NCBI GenBank assembly: GCA_041879295.1
Contig: CP047152.1
Span: 1,307,501 to 1,371,500, forward strand
Length of the DNA stretch: 64,000 nt
Source of the DNA: Pseudomonas putida
GTDB taxonomy: Bacteria > Pseudomonadota > Gammaproteobacteria > Pseudomonadales > Pseudomonadaceae
Direction of reading: 5' to 3'
Shown: in pieces, positions 32,636 through 41,166 of the stretch
Position numbering within the stretch: position 1 is the stretch's first letter
Layout: every line of letters begins with the position of its first letter
The notes under the pieces: model-generated
The model's database searches: none
What the model was told of the DNA's origin: nothing
The model's input: the letters and a program-made list of their open reading frames with translations, nothing else
Made by a program: the position numbers and the translations under genes

Positions 32636-33532
32636 ATGTCTGAATCCTGTTCCCCCGTCAGCCCCGTACGTATCGCTGTCATCCAGTACGACCCTCAGGT
32701 CGGTCTTGAGCACTGTGAGAGCAACGTGAGCAGAGGCCTGGCATTGGCCCGGCGCGCAGCACGCGAAGGCGCCAACCTGATCGTACTGCCTGAACTGGCC
32801 AACACGGGCTACACCTTCAATTCCCGTGCCGAAGCCTATTCCCATGCGCAGGTGCTGCAGGACGGCCCTTGCCTGAAAACCTGGGCCGACTTCGCCAAGC
32901 AATACCAGGTATACCTGGCTGCGGGGTTTGCCGAACGCGACGGGCTTAAGCTCTACGACAGTGCAGTGCTGTTTGGCCCCGAAGGCCTGCTTGGGCACTA
33001 CCGCAAGGCGCATCTGTGGAACCAGGAAAAGCTTTGGTTCACCCCCGGAGATTTGGGGTTTCCGGTATTCGAGACGCCTATCGGCCGTATCGGCCTGCTA
33101 ATCTGCTGGGACATCTGGTTCCCGGAAGTACCCCGGGTGATGGCCGCGCAAGGCGCCGACATCATCTGCAGCCTCAACAACTGGGTATGGACCCCGCCGC
33201 CGTTGTTTGATGATGCAGGGCGTTGTATGGCTTCGTACCTGACCATGACGGCAGCCCATGTCAACAACGTTTATATCGCCGCCGCGAACCGTGTCGGCAG
33301 CGAGCGGGGCGGGCGCTTCCTGGGCTGCTCGCTGATCGCCGGTACCAATGGCTGGCCGATCGGCGAGGTGGGCAGTGCAGAAGCCGAGGAGATTATCTAT
33401 GCCGATGTCGATTTGAGCAGTGCACGCTCGGCACCGATCTGGAACAGCCTCAACGACCTGCCAAGAGACCGGCGCACCGACCTCTACGATGCCACCCTTG
33501 GCTATCGCTTGCATGCACCTATGCCACGCTGA
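32636..33532 (+). CDS. carbon-nitrogen hydrolase (nitrilase superfamily amidase)
   Basis: 298-aa amidase or nitrilase-like enzyme with the full catalytic triad: Glu53 (LPELANTGYTF), Lys124 (YRKAHLW) and Cys157 (ICWDIWFPE). This CWD triad context is typical of amide-cleaving members such as DavA-type amidases. Next to the 2-monooxygenase it most likely hydrolyses the resulting amide to the acid plus ammonia. AAGGAAG precedes ATG 32636. It ends 10 bases before the membrane protein gene. Confidence 0.88.
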   Translation: MSESCSPVSPVRIAVIQYDPQVGLEHCESNVSRGLALARRAAREGANLIVLPELANTGYTFNSRAEAYSHAQVLQDGPCLKTWADFAKQYQVYLAAGFAERDGLKLYDSAVLFGPEGLLGHYRKAHLWNQEKLWFTPGDLGFPVFETPIGRIGLLICWDIWFPEVPRVMAAQGADIICSLNNWVWTPPPLFDDAGRCMASYLTMTAAHVNNVYIAAANRVGSERGGRFLGCSLIAGTNGWPIGEVGSAEAEEIIYADVDLSSARSAPIWNSLNDLPRDRRTDLYDATLGYRLHAPMPR

Positions 33533-33542
33533 GGAATTGCGA

Positions 33543-34697
33543 ATGAACACGCTCTTCTTCTCACGACAGCAGCATTGGCTTGTGTTGATGTTCGGCTGCC
33601 TGCTGGTGTTTTTCGCTGCAAGCCTTGCCCATGGCCAATGGCTGGATTATGCACAGAGGGTGGCGACGCTCGATGAGCCGCTCAGCCGCTTGCGCTGGAT
33701 TGTTGGTGATATCAGTGAAGTGGCTTTCTACAAGCACGAACTGCCCGCGCTTGGCTTGCTGCTGGGCGCGTGCCTGGCGCACTGGGCGCAGCTGCGAGGA
33801 TACCGCTGGCAGGGCTTTGCCATTTGCTATGGCAGCGGATTATGGCCATGGGTGTTTACCAGCTCGCTTTTGGGCTTGCTGCTAAGTCATGTGTTGTGGG
33901 GATGGACCTTGGCCAGTGGTACTTGGCAACCTACCTTCGTTGCCTTCGTGTCATTGCCGGCAGCCATGGTCTTGCTTTTTGGTGCGGGCTGGCGGGTGAC
34001 GATCACGGGGGCGCTACTGGGGGCTCTACTGGTAACACCGGCCAGCCTGCTGATGGTCAATTACCTGTGTTATCCCCTGCAGTTGCCCGTGGTAGTGGGC
34101 AATGTGAGTGGCATGGCTGTGGCAAGCGTCGTGGCCTTCATCCTGTGCAAGCGCTTTCCTTCATGGGTACGCCAATGCCGTGAACCCACCGTCGTGGAGC
34201 CGGTTGTCAATCAGCCTGACTACGGTGTGGTCTGGACTTTGCGGCGCGTTCTGGCCGACTTCAGCGAAGCCCCATTCTTTGGTAATGAACTGGCCAGCCT
34301 CGGGCTACTGCTGGGTGTGTTGCTGGCTTACCTGTTGAGCCCGGCTGCACTGTCCTACGGTTCTATGCTGGTGATGCAAATAGTGGCCGGGCAGGCCCTG
34401 GCATCCCTGGTCGGGGTTGTATGCTGGCGTGGACAGTGGAAAGCCCGTGGGTGGTACCCTACCTACATTCCGATTGTGTCGATCGTCCCCGCTGCGGTGT
34501 TGACACATGGCGGCAGCTGGCAAGTGGTGGTGATCAGTGCAGTACTGGGTGCACTGGTGGCTCCGCCGCTGGCAGTGGCGATCACTCAGCGGTTGCCGGC
34601 CTATGTGCATGGCTACATCGGCAATGTGATGTCGATGGCCGTCTGCACGCTGGGAATCGTGCCTGTAACCGGATTGCTTGTGGGGGGAGCAGCATGA
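33543..34697 (+). CDS. multi-span membrane protein with internal duplication
   Basis: 384 aa, strongly hydrophobic, about ten or more predicted spans. GAGGA lies directly before ATG 33543. The two halves are similar: residues about 50-202 and 233-385 both carry LR-x-V/I-x(2)-D-x-SE-x-x-F-x(2)-EL-x-x-LGLLLG, then W-x-PT-x(4)-VS-x-x-PA and finally GNV-x-x-MAV. This is a tandem duplication in the same direction. I do not recognise the family. Between an amidase and an asparaginase-like gene it could be the substrate or product transporter. The stop overlaps the next start (ATGA). Confidence 0.8.
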   Translation: MNTLFFSRQQHWLVLMFGCLLVFFAASLAHGQWLDYAQRVATLDEPLSRLRWIVGDISEVAFYKHELPALGLLLGACLAHWAQLRGYRWQGFAICYGSGLWPWVFTSSLLGLLLSHVLWGWTLASGTWQPTFVAFVSLPAAMVLLFGAGWRVTITGALLGALLVTPASLLMVNYLCYPLQLPVVVGNVSGMAVASVVAFILCKRFPSWVRQCREPTVVEPVVNQPDYGVVWTLRRVLADFSEAPFFGNELASLGLLLGVLLAYLLSPAALSYGSMLVMQIVAGQALASLVGVVCWRGQWKARGWYPTYIPIVSIVPAAVLTHGGSWQVVVISAVLGALVAPPLAVAITQRLPAYVHGYIGNVMSMAVCTLGIVPVTGLLVGGAA

Positions 34698-35683
34698 GTG
34701 AACATTCGAGCCTGCCCAGGCTGTCGATCGCCACTCTGGGCGGCACGGTCAGTATGCGGGCCGGTGCTGTCGGGGGTGGTGTGACGCCAAGCCTGGATTG
34801 TGAGCGGCAACTGCTTCAGGTTCCACAGTTGCGCGAGATGGCGCAGTTGAACGTTGCTTCATTGTGTCTGCTCCCCAGTGCATCGCTGGGCTTCGCGACG
34901 TTGCTGGAGGTGTTGGCATGGGCCCGGGGCGAAGTGGAGCGCGGGGCTCAGGCCTTGGTATTGAGCCAAGGGACCGACAGCCTTGAGGAAACGGCCTATT
35001 TCCTGGACCTGCTCTGGTCATTCGATGTGCCATTGGTGATGACCGGTGCCATGCGCTCGGCGAGTCAGCCGGGCAATGATGGGCCGGCCAACTTGTTGGC
35101 TGCGGCTCAGGTTGCATTGGCACAACACAGCCGTGGGCGAGGTGTGCTTGTGGTCATGAACGATCAGGTCCACAGCGCGGCAAGGGTTCGCAAGACGGCC
35201 AGCGTGGCGATGGCGGCATTCGAGTCGCCCGGATTTGGCCCGTTGGGTGACGTTCTGGAGGGTGATGTGTTGTATCGCCATCCGCCCGGGCGACGGGAGG
35301 TGTTGCCGTTACCGTATCGCACCGACCAGCGCGTTGCCCTGCTGGAAGCCTGCCTGGACGCAGATACGGCGCTGCTGCAGGCTGTGGCCACATTGGGTTA
35401 TGAGGGGGTGGTCATCGCCGGTTTCGGTGCTGGTCATGTTTCCGCCAGTTGGTCCGAAGTGCTGGAACACCTGGCGCCCACCGTGCCGGTCATGGTTGCT
35501 ACGCGCACAGGGAGAGGGCCTACAGCCCGGGCAACCTACGGGTTTGCTGGTGCAGAGATCGACCTGCAGAAAAAAGGCGTGTACATGGCTGGGCAACTCT
35601 GCCCGCGCAAATGCCGCATCTTGCTGTGGCTGCTGATCGGCACCGGCCGACAGCATGAGCTGCAGGACTGGTTGCACTCCTGA
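34694..35683 (+). CDS. asparaginase/glutaminase-family amidohydrolase
   Basis: 329 aa with the type II-like asparaginase core. The first Thr is in LGGTVS (Thr18), the second Thr-Asp in SQGTDSLEET (Thr94-Asp95), MRSASQPGNDGPANL near 120, and a Lys in RVRKTAS (Lys167). The flexible-loop Tyr of classical L-asparaginases is absent between residues 18 and 50. There is no signal peptide, so it is probably cytoplasmic. Start overlaps the previous gene by ATGA. Within this operon it may act on a related amide substrate rather than asparagine itself. Confidence 0.82.
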   Translation: MSEHSSLPRLSIATLGGTVSMRAGAVGGGVTPSLDCERQLLQVPQLREMAQLNVASLCLLPSASLGFATLLEVLAWARGEVERGAQALVLSQGTDSLEETAYFLDLLWSFDVPLVMTGAMRSASQPGNDGPANLLAAAQVALAQHSRGRGVLVVMNDQVHSAARVRKTASVAMAAFESPGFGPLGDVLEGDVLYRHPPGRREVLPLPYRTDQRVALLEACLDADTALLQAVATLGYEGVVIAGFGAGHVSASWSEVLEHLAPTVPVMVATRTGRGPTARATYGFAGAEIDLQKKGVYMAGQLCPRKCRILLWLLIGTGRQHELQDWLHS

Positions 35684-35688
35684 GCCTT

Positions 35689-35716
35689 CTGCCCGCGCGA
35701 TCATTCGCGCGGGCAG
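35689..35716. terminator. 12-bp palindromic stem after the amidohydrolase gene
   Basis: CTGCCCGCGCGA and TCGCGCGGGCAG form a perfect stem with a TCAT loop five bases after the stop. There is no U-run, but the position suggests transcript end or 3' protection. Confidence 0.55.
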
Positions 35717-35774
35717 CCCTTCCGGCGTTGCTGTGCTAGGGTGCACACACTTTTGCATCCCAGGATTCTTACCC

Positions 35775-36326
35775 ATGCTCCCCGTACTCAGTGAAAAAGA
35801 ACTCGACCGCCTCGAAGACCTGCTGATCACCTATGGCAATGACTACTCGGTGCTGAACCTGGCCGAGCTCAATGGCTTTTTCGTCGCGTTGGCCAGTTCG
35901 CCGGTCACTGTCCTCCCGGAACAATGGTTGCCCGCAGTGGCGGGTGGCAAGGTACCGAAGTTCAAGAAGCCCGCCCATGAGGAGGCCTACACGGCATTGA
36001 TGCTGCGTTATGCCAGCCAGGTGGCAGAAGAACTGAGCAATGAGGTCGACCAGTTCGAACCGCTGTTCGAGGAACGCGAAGGCGAGCAGGGCACTGTGAT
36101 CGTGATGGAGGAGTGGTGTTTCGGCTACATGCGCGGTACCCAGATTGCCGGTTGGGGCGAGTTGCCACCGGAGCAGGCCTTGCTGCTCAAGGCCATTTCG
36201 CTACATGGGCTGGAGGATAATTTCGAGCTGCTGGACCAGATGAGCGAAGAGGATATCCAGGCCTGCGTGCCGCAGGTGGTCGAGGCTGCGCGTGGGTTGT
36301 TCCGACATTTCAAAAAGCTGCACTGA
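35775..36326 (+). CDS. UPF0149 (YecA/YgfB) family protein
   Basis: 183 aa, starting at ATG 35775 (MLPVLSEKELDRLEDLLI). The N-terminal part (LNLAELNGFFVALASSPVTVLPEQWLPAV) is the UPF0149 signature, and WCFGYMRGTQ near 120 is the second conserved block. The short form lacks the C-terminal SEC-C zinc motif. Function of the family is poorly defined. It is not clearly part of the preceding operon because a stem-loop intervenes. Confidence 0.85.
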   Translation: MLPVLSEKELDRLEDLLITYGNDYSVLNLAELNGFFVALASSPVTVLPEQWLPAVAGGKVPKFKKPAHEEAYTALMLRYASQVAEELSNEVDQFEPLFEEREGEQGTVIVMEEWCFGYMRGTQIAGWGELPPEQALLLKAISLHGLEDNFELLDQMSEEDIQACVPQVVEAARGLFRHFKKLH

Positions 36327-36499
36327 TCTGATAGTTGCATCGGCTAGCGCTCACCTGCGGGTGCCAGCGCAGTGTTTGGAAACCATTATTCCGCCCCGCG
36401 AAATTATGGTTTCCCCTGCGCACTGATTCTGCTGCCAGCCGATCCAGTGCAGCATGTGCTCCATCAGCCCCATCCCGGCGCTGACCAGGAGCCAAGCCC

Positions 36500-37129
36500 A
36501 TGTCGAACCCGATCAAGCTCTACAACTTCCCCAAGTCTGGCCATGCCCATCGCATCGAGTTGATGCTCTCGCTACTGAACCTGCCCTCAGAGTTGGTGTT
36601 CGTCGACTTGGCCAAAGGCGCCCACAAGCAGCCGGACTTCCTTGCCCTCAACCCGTTCGGCCAGGTTCCAGTCATCGATGACAACGGCACGGTGATTGCC
36701 GACTCCAACGCCATCCTCGTCTACCTGGCCAAAAAGTATGACAACGGTACCTGGCTGCCCGAAGAACCTGCCGCCGCCGCCCGTGTGCAACGCTGGCTAT
36801 CGGTCGCCGCCGGCCCGCTGGCCTTTGGCCCGGCAGCCGCCCGCCTGGTCACGGTGTTCGGGGCTTCGTTCAATACCGACGAAGTGATTTCCCGCGCCCA
36901 CACCTTGCTCAAGGTGATCGATGCCGAGTTGGCCAACACGCCATTCCTGGCGGGTAGCACACCCACCATCGCGGACATTGCCAACTACTCCTACATCGCT
37001 CACGCCCCGGAGGGCAATGTGTCGCTGGAGCCGTATGCCAATGTGCGCAACTGGCTGGCGCGGATCGAGGCACTGCCGCGTTTCGTCCCCATGCCGCGCA
37101 CCGTGATCGGGCTGCAAACCCACGCCTGA
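36500..37129 (+). CDS. glutathione S-transferase family protein
   Basis: 209-aa cytosolic GST. The thioredoxin-like N-domain begins [49 protein letters not shown] (residues about 50-80) carries the cis-Pro and the Ser-containing glutathione-contact motif. The C-terminal helical domain includes [16 protein letters not shown] lies nine bases before ATG. It is followed 27 bases later by the fused oxidoreductase, and both may be co-transcribed. Confidence 0.92.
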   Translation: MSNPIKLYNFPKSGHAHRIELMLSLLNLPSELVFVDLAKGAHKQPDFLALNPFGQVPVIDDNGTVIADSNAILVYLAKKYDNGTWLPEEPAAAARVQRWLSVAAGPLAFGPAAARLVTVFGASFNTDEVISRAHTLLKVIDAELANTPFLAGSTPTIADIANYSYIAHAPEGNVSLEPYANVRNWLARIEALPRFVPMPRTVIGLQTHA

Positions 37130-37156
37130 AACCCCGCCATCGCGAGGAGCGCCGCC

Positions 37157-39193
37157 ATGCAACAGTCTCCTGATCACCGCCCCTCACCCTGGCATGCGGG
37201 TGAAAAGACCCTGCAGGAAAAGGTCGGTGTAGCAGAACGCATGGAGGCGTTCGGGCAAAAGGTCATTCGTGACCACATGCCCGACCAGCACCGAGCGTTC
37301 TATCACCAGTTACCGTTCATGGTCGCCGCCAGTGTGGATGCCCAGGGCCGGCCTTGGGCCACGCTGCTGGAAGGGCCAGAAGGGTTCGTAAGCTCGCCCG
37401 ACCCTCGTATGCTCACGATCCACACCACGTTGCCAGCGGAGGACCCCGCCACCCCCGGGTTGGCAGCCGGGCAGGCCGTCGGTCTGCTGGGGATCGAACT
37501 GCACACCCGTCGGCGCAATCGCATCAACGGGCAGATCCGCCACGCTGCACAGGGGCAACTGCAAGTGGCCGTAGAGCAGGCGTTTGGCAACTGCCCGCAG
37601 TACATCCAGTTGCGTGACTACACCCGCGTCACCGAACCCGCCCTCGGGCGCTTCGATGCGACAACACTGGATACCTCAACCGTCAGCATGATCGAGGCCG
37701 CCGATACCTTCTTCGTCGCCAGCTATGTCGAGCATGCTGACGGCCAGCGCTCGGTGGATGTCTCCCACCGTGGTGGCCGGCCAGGGTTCATCAAGGTCGA
37801 AGGCAATCGGCTCACCATTCCCGACTATGCTGGCAATCTGCATTTCAACACCTTGGGTAACCTGGTGGTCAACCCGCGGGCCGGCTTGCTGTTCATCGAC
37901 TTTAAAAATGGCAATGTGTTGCAACTGTACGGGCATGCCGAGGTGCTGCTGGACAGCCCGGCCATCCAGGCCTTTGAAGGCGCGGAGCGGTTATGGACAC
38001 TGCAGGTCGAGCAGATGGTGTGGCGCCCGGCTGCTGTTGCCCTGCGCTGGGCTTTCAAGGAATACGCGCCGACCAGTCTGATGACCGGTACCTGGGCCGA
38101 GGCCGATGCGCGCCTGGAGCAGCGGCAACAACAGCGCCAATGGCTGGCCTGGCGGGTGCTGCGGGTGGAGCAGGAAAGCCGCGACATCCGCTCGTTCTAT
38201 CTCGAATCACCGGCAGGCTGCCGTGTGGCCTTTGCCCCTGGCCAGCATCTGCCTGTGCAAGTGCCGCGTGATGGCGAAGCGGCGCTGATTCGTACCTACA
38301 GCCTTTCAAGTGCCCCGGCCGATGGGTTCTTGCGCATCAGCGTCAAAGCCCAGGGCCCGGCTTCGCGGTATCTGCATGAGCACGTTGTGGCCGGCGATGT
38401 GTTGAATGTACGTCCGCCGATGGGCAGCTTCACGCTTGACCAGCAAAGTACGCGGCCGTTGGTGCTGATCGGTGCGGGCGTGGGCATCACGCCGCTGCTG
38501 GCCATGCTGCGCCAGCAGTTGAGCACGGGGCAGGCCCGGCGCATTCATCTGTTCCATGGCGCACGCAGCCTGGCTGACTTGCCGTTCCAGCAGGAACTGA
38601 CGACCTTGCGGCAACAGGCTGGCGATCTGCTGCATGTACACCGCGCCCTGAGCCAGCCTGAAGGGCACGCGCAGCTTGGCCGTGATTATGAGTTCGCCGG
38701 TCGGTTGGGTATCGAACAGGTCAAGGCAACGCTGGCGTTGGACGACTACGATTTCTACCTGTGTGGGCCGGGCAGCTTCACCCAGCAACTTTACGAAGGG
38801 CTGCGTGGGGTGCATGTGCCGGATGCGCGGATTCACGCCGAAGCATTTGGCCCGTCGACGCTGCGGCGGCACACCGATGCAGACCAGCCAATCTTGCAAC
38901 AGCCGCCTGCCGCCGACGAACCGGTGCCGGTGTATTTTGCCGCGTCGGCCAAGGAGGCACGCTGGGTTCCCGGTAGCGGCACCTTGCTGGAACTGGCCGA
39001 GGCGCGTGGGCTGACCCCGGAGTTCAGTTGCCGGGGTGGTTCGTGTGGTACCTGCAAGACCCGACTGGTGAGCGGCCAGGTGCATTATCCAAATCCGCCG
39101 GCAGAGCTGCCGGAGGCGGGTTCGGTGCTGATCTGTTGTGCTGTGCCCGCGAAAGTTGAGGAGGGGATGCAGGCGCTGGTGCTGGATGTTTGA
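37157..39193 (+). CDS. fused PNPOx-like / flavodoxin-reductase-like / 2Fe-2S oxidoreductase
   Basis: 678-aa multi-domain protein. Residues about 40-290 contain two pyridoxamine-phosphate-oxidase-like split-barrel segments (AFYHQLPFMVAASVDAQGRPW and ADTFFVASYVEHADGQRS). Residues about 320-570 form an FAD/NAD(P)H reductase (RTYSLSSAP, GAGVGITPLLAML, YLCGPGSF). The C-terminus is a plant-type ferredoxin domain with SCRGGSCGTCKT and a late ICC. The set suggests an electron-transfer oxygenase reductase or a detoxifying oxidoreductase. GAGGAG precedes ATG. The substrate is unknown; the GST and LysR neighbours suggest stress or xenobiotic response. Confidence 0.85.
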   Translation: MQQSPDHRPSPWHAGEKTLQEKVGVAERMEAFGQKVIRDHMPDQHRAFYHQLPFMVAASVDAQGRPWATLLEGPEGFVSSPDPRMLTIHTTLPAEDPATPGLAAGQAVGLLGIELHTRRRNRINGQIRHAAQGQLQVAVEQAFGNCPQYIQLRDYTRVTEPALGRFDATTLDTSTVSMIEAADTFFVASYVEHADGQRSVDVSHRGGRPGFIKVEGNRLTIPDYAGNLHFNTLGNLVVNPRAGLLFIDFKNGNVLQLYGHAEVLLDSPAIQAFEGAERLWTLQVEQMVWRPAAVALRWAFKEYAPTSLMTGTWAEADARLEQRQQQRQWLAWRVLRVEQESRDIRSFYLESPAGCRVAFAPGQHLPVQVPRDGEAALIRTYSLSSAPADGFLRISVKAQGPASRYLHEHVVAGDVLNVRPPMGSFTLDQQSTRPLVLIGAGVGITPLLAMLRQQLSTGQARRIHLFHGARSLADLPFQQELTTLRQQAGDLLHVHRALSQPEGHAQLGRDYEFAGRLGIEQVKATLALDDYDFYLCGPGSFTQQLYEGLRGVHVPDARIHAEAFGPSTLRRHTDADQPILQQPPAADEPVPVYFAASAKEARWVPGSGTLLELAEARGLTPEFSCRGGSCGTCKTRLVSGQVHYPNPPAELPEAGSVLICCAVPAKVEEGMQALVLDV

Positions 39194-39206
39194 TTCAAGC
39201 CAGTCG

Positions 39207-39240
39207 CAGGAACGGGCTTGCCCGCGAAGAGGCCGGCACA
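39207..39240. repeat. REP-like element
   Basis: CAGGAACGGGCTTGCCCGCGAAGAGGCCGGCAC resembles the P. putida REP core with slight divergence, in the gap before the LysR gene. Confidence 0.6.
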
Positions 39241-39301
39241 GCTAACACCAGGCATCCAGATGAAAGATAATCCGCACGCCCCATAGCCCTCAGGAGCCCG
39301 C

Positions 39302-40198
39302 ATGGACCAGATCCACCTGATGAAGGTGTTCGTCGCCGTCGGCGAGCTGGAAAGCTTCGCCGCGGCTGCCCGCCGTCTGGACATTTCCCCGGCCGCTGTC
39401 ACCCGCGCCGTCAGCGCCCTGGAAGAGCAGCTAGGGGTCAAGCTGTTGCTGCGCACAACTCGCAGCGTGCGCCTGACCGAGGCCGGCGGCCGTTATCTGG
39501 AAGATACCCGGCACATCCTCGCCAGCATCCACGAGGCCAATGAAGCCGCTGCCGGCATCAACGCGACCCCCAGGGGCGATCTGGCGGTGACCGCGCCGAT
39601 CCTGTTCGGCAGGAAGTTCGTCATGCCGTGCATCGTCCGTTACCTGCAGCAGTACCCGGAAGTCGATGTTTCCGCGTACTTCCTCGACCGCGTGGTGAAC
39701 ATGGTCGAGGAGGGCATGGACGTGGCCGTGCGCATCGGGCCGTTGCCCGACTCCGGGTTGAAGGCGCTGCGGGTGGGCAGGGTGCGGCGCATGTTGTGTG
39801 CCTCCCCCGACTACCTGGCGCGTCATGGTGTGCCAAAGCACCCGTCTGACCTGGCCGGGCACGCGGTAATCGGCACCACCAACCTGTCGCCGCGGGCCGG
39901 TTGGCGCTTCGGCGTGACCGACGAGCCGACCTTGGTGCGCATGAAGCCACGGCTGACGGTAACCAGCAATGACGGGGCAATCGCCGCTGCCAGCGGCGGG
40001 CTGGGCATTGCCCGGCTGCTGTCGTATCAGGTCGTAGACGAACTGGCCAGCGGGCAGCTGCAGGTGCTGCTGGCCGAGTACGAAGAGGCGCCCTGGCCCA
40101 TTCATGTGCTGCACCGCGAAAGCAAGTACGGTTCGGCCAAGGTCAGGGCCTTTATCGACATGCTGGCGCAAGGTTTGCGCGATCAGCAGCTGGATTGA
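39302..40198 (+). CDS. LysR family transcriptional regulator
   Basis: 298 aa. The N-terminal winged HTH (MDQIHLMKVFVAVGELESFAAAARRLDISPAAVTRAVSALEEQLG) is at residues 1-60, followed by the linker helix and a substrate-binding domain (about 90-290). GAG precedes ATG at 39302. It lies downstream of, and in the same direction as, the oxidoreductase genes, which is not the usual divergent arrangement, so its targets are uncertain. Confidence 0.92.
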   Translation: MDQIHLMKVFVAVGELESFAAAARRLDISPAAVTRAVSALEEQLGVKLLLRTTRSVRLTEAGGRYLEDTRHILASIHEANEAAAGINATPRGDLAVTAPILFGRKFVMPCIVRYLQQYPEVDVSAYFLDRVVNMVEEGMDVAVRIGPLPDSGLKALRVGRVRRMLCASPDYLARHGVPKHPSDLAGHAVIGTTNLSPRAGWRFGVTDEPTLVRMKPRLTVTSNDGAIAAASGGLGIARLLSYQVVDELASGQLQVLLAEYEEAPWPIHVLHRESKYGSAKVRAFIDMLAQGLRDQQLD

Positions 40199-40271
40199 GA
40201 ACCTGCATCGCGTCGAGAAATGATGCGAAACAATGTTTGATACCGTGGCGGCCGTTTTTCACGCAACCCGC

Positions 40272-41141
40272 TCACAACGCCTGATACTGCATCCTGAACG
40301 CCAGGTTCATTGCCTCCCCCCGGTGCAACAATCGCAACCCTGGCCGCCCTGGCAGGTGGTGCGCGTTGATGGGGTGGCTAACCGGCTCAAAGCAGAAAAA
40401 ACCTTGTCCTTGCGGGCAAAACAGCAAGAAGTGTCCAGCCTCGTTGGCACTGCACGCCAGTCGATAACCCGCGCTGGGCTGTTCGATCACGCACTCCCCT
40501 GGCCAGCCACTGAAGGCGTGATCAACCACTGCCTCGGGCAAACGCCTCATGGCATTGAAACGCCATTGCTCAGGCACCTCGGCCTCGTACGAAGGCAACC
40601 TCCCATCCTCGGCCAGCCACACCTTGCGCGCAGTTGCGTACAACTTGGTATCGGGATACCGCGGAAAGTAGGGATGCAGCCCCAGGCCATACCAGGTAGC
40701 TGGCTCACCCTGGTGCATCACATGCAGGTCCAGGTTCAGGCAACCCTCATGCAGGTGCACATCCAGCGTGGCCTGGTAGGCAAACGGCACGGCACTGTCC
40801 AGCGTCAACCGAGCTTGCTGTTCACTGTGGTGTTCTACCTGCCAGGCCTGTTGCCAGGCACTGCCATGAATCGGGTAAGGGTCATGTCCGGTATTCGCTA
40901 ACAGTGCCTGCCACCCCTCGGGCCGGGCAAAGCCACCCTCGCCAATACGGTTGGACCACGGCGCCAGCGGGTAGCAGGCCAGGCGTCGGGGTGTACCGCT
41001 GGCCAGCGCGGCCGCGTCGGTATGGCGCAGCAGTGCCTGCCCGGTCGCCTTTACCTGCCAGTTGACCAGGCTGGCGCCCACTTCCGGGGCCAGGCTCAGG
41101 TGTGTCAGGCGGTCTTGCAGGTGCAGTTCGGTCACAGCCAT
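40272..41141 (-). CDS. aldose 1-epimerase-like mutarotase
   Basis: 289 aa with the galactose-mutarotase fold. LHPYFPRYPDTKLYATARKVW near 150 and NRIGEGGFARPEGWQALLAN near 65 are typical. It is the last gene of a minus-strand hexuronate operon, 25 bases after the DMT permease. Mutarotases in such clusters (UxuM in the literature) interconvert uronate anomers or related lactone precursors, and that role is inferred here from context. It ends close to the convergent LysR gene. Confidence 0.85.
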   Translation of the reverse strand: MAVTELHLQDRLTHLSLAPEVGASLVNWQVKATGQALLRHTDAAALASGTPRRLACYPLAPWSNRIGEGGFARPEGWQALLANTGHDPYPIHGSAWQQAWQVEHHSEQQARLTLDSAVPFAYQATLDVHLHEGCLNLDLHVMHQGEPATWYGLGLHPYFPRYPDTKLYATARKVWLAEDGRLPSYEAEVPEQWRFNAMRRLPEAVVDHAFSGWPGECVIEQPSAGYRLACSANEAGHFLLFCPQGQGFFCFEPVSHPINAHHLPGRPGLRLLHRGEAMNLAFRMQYQAL

Positions 41142-41166
41142 GCAGGGCTCCTTTGTGGAAGATCAA

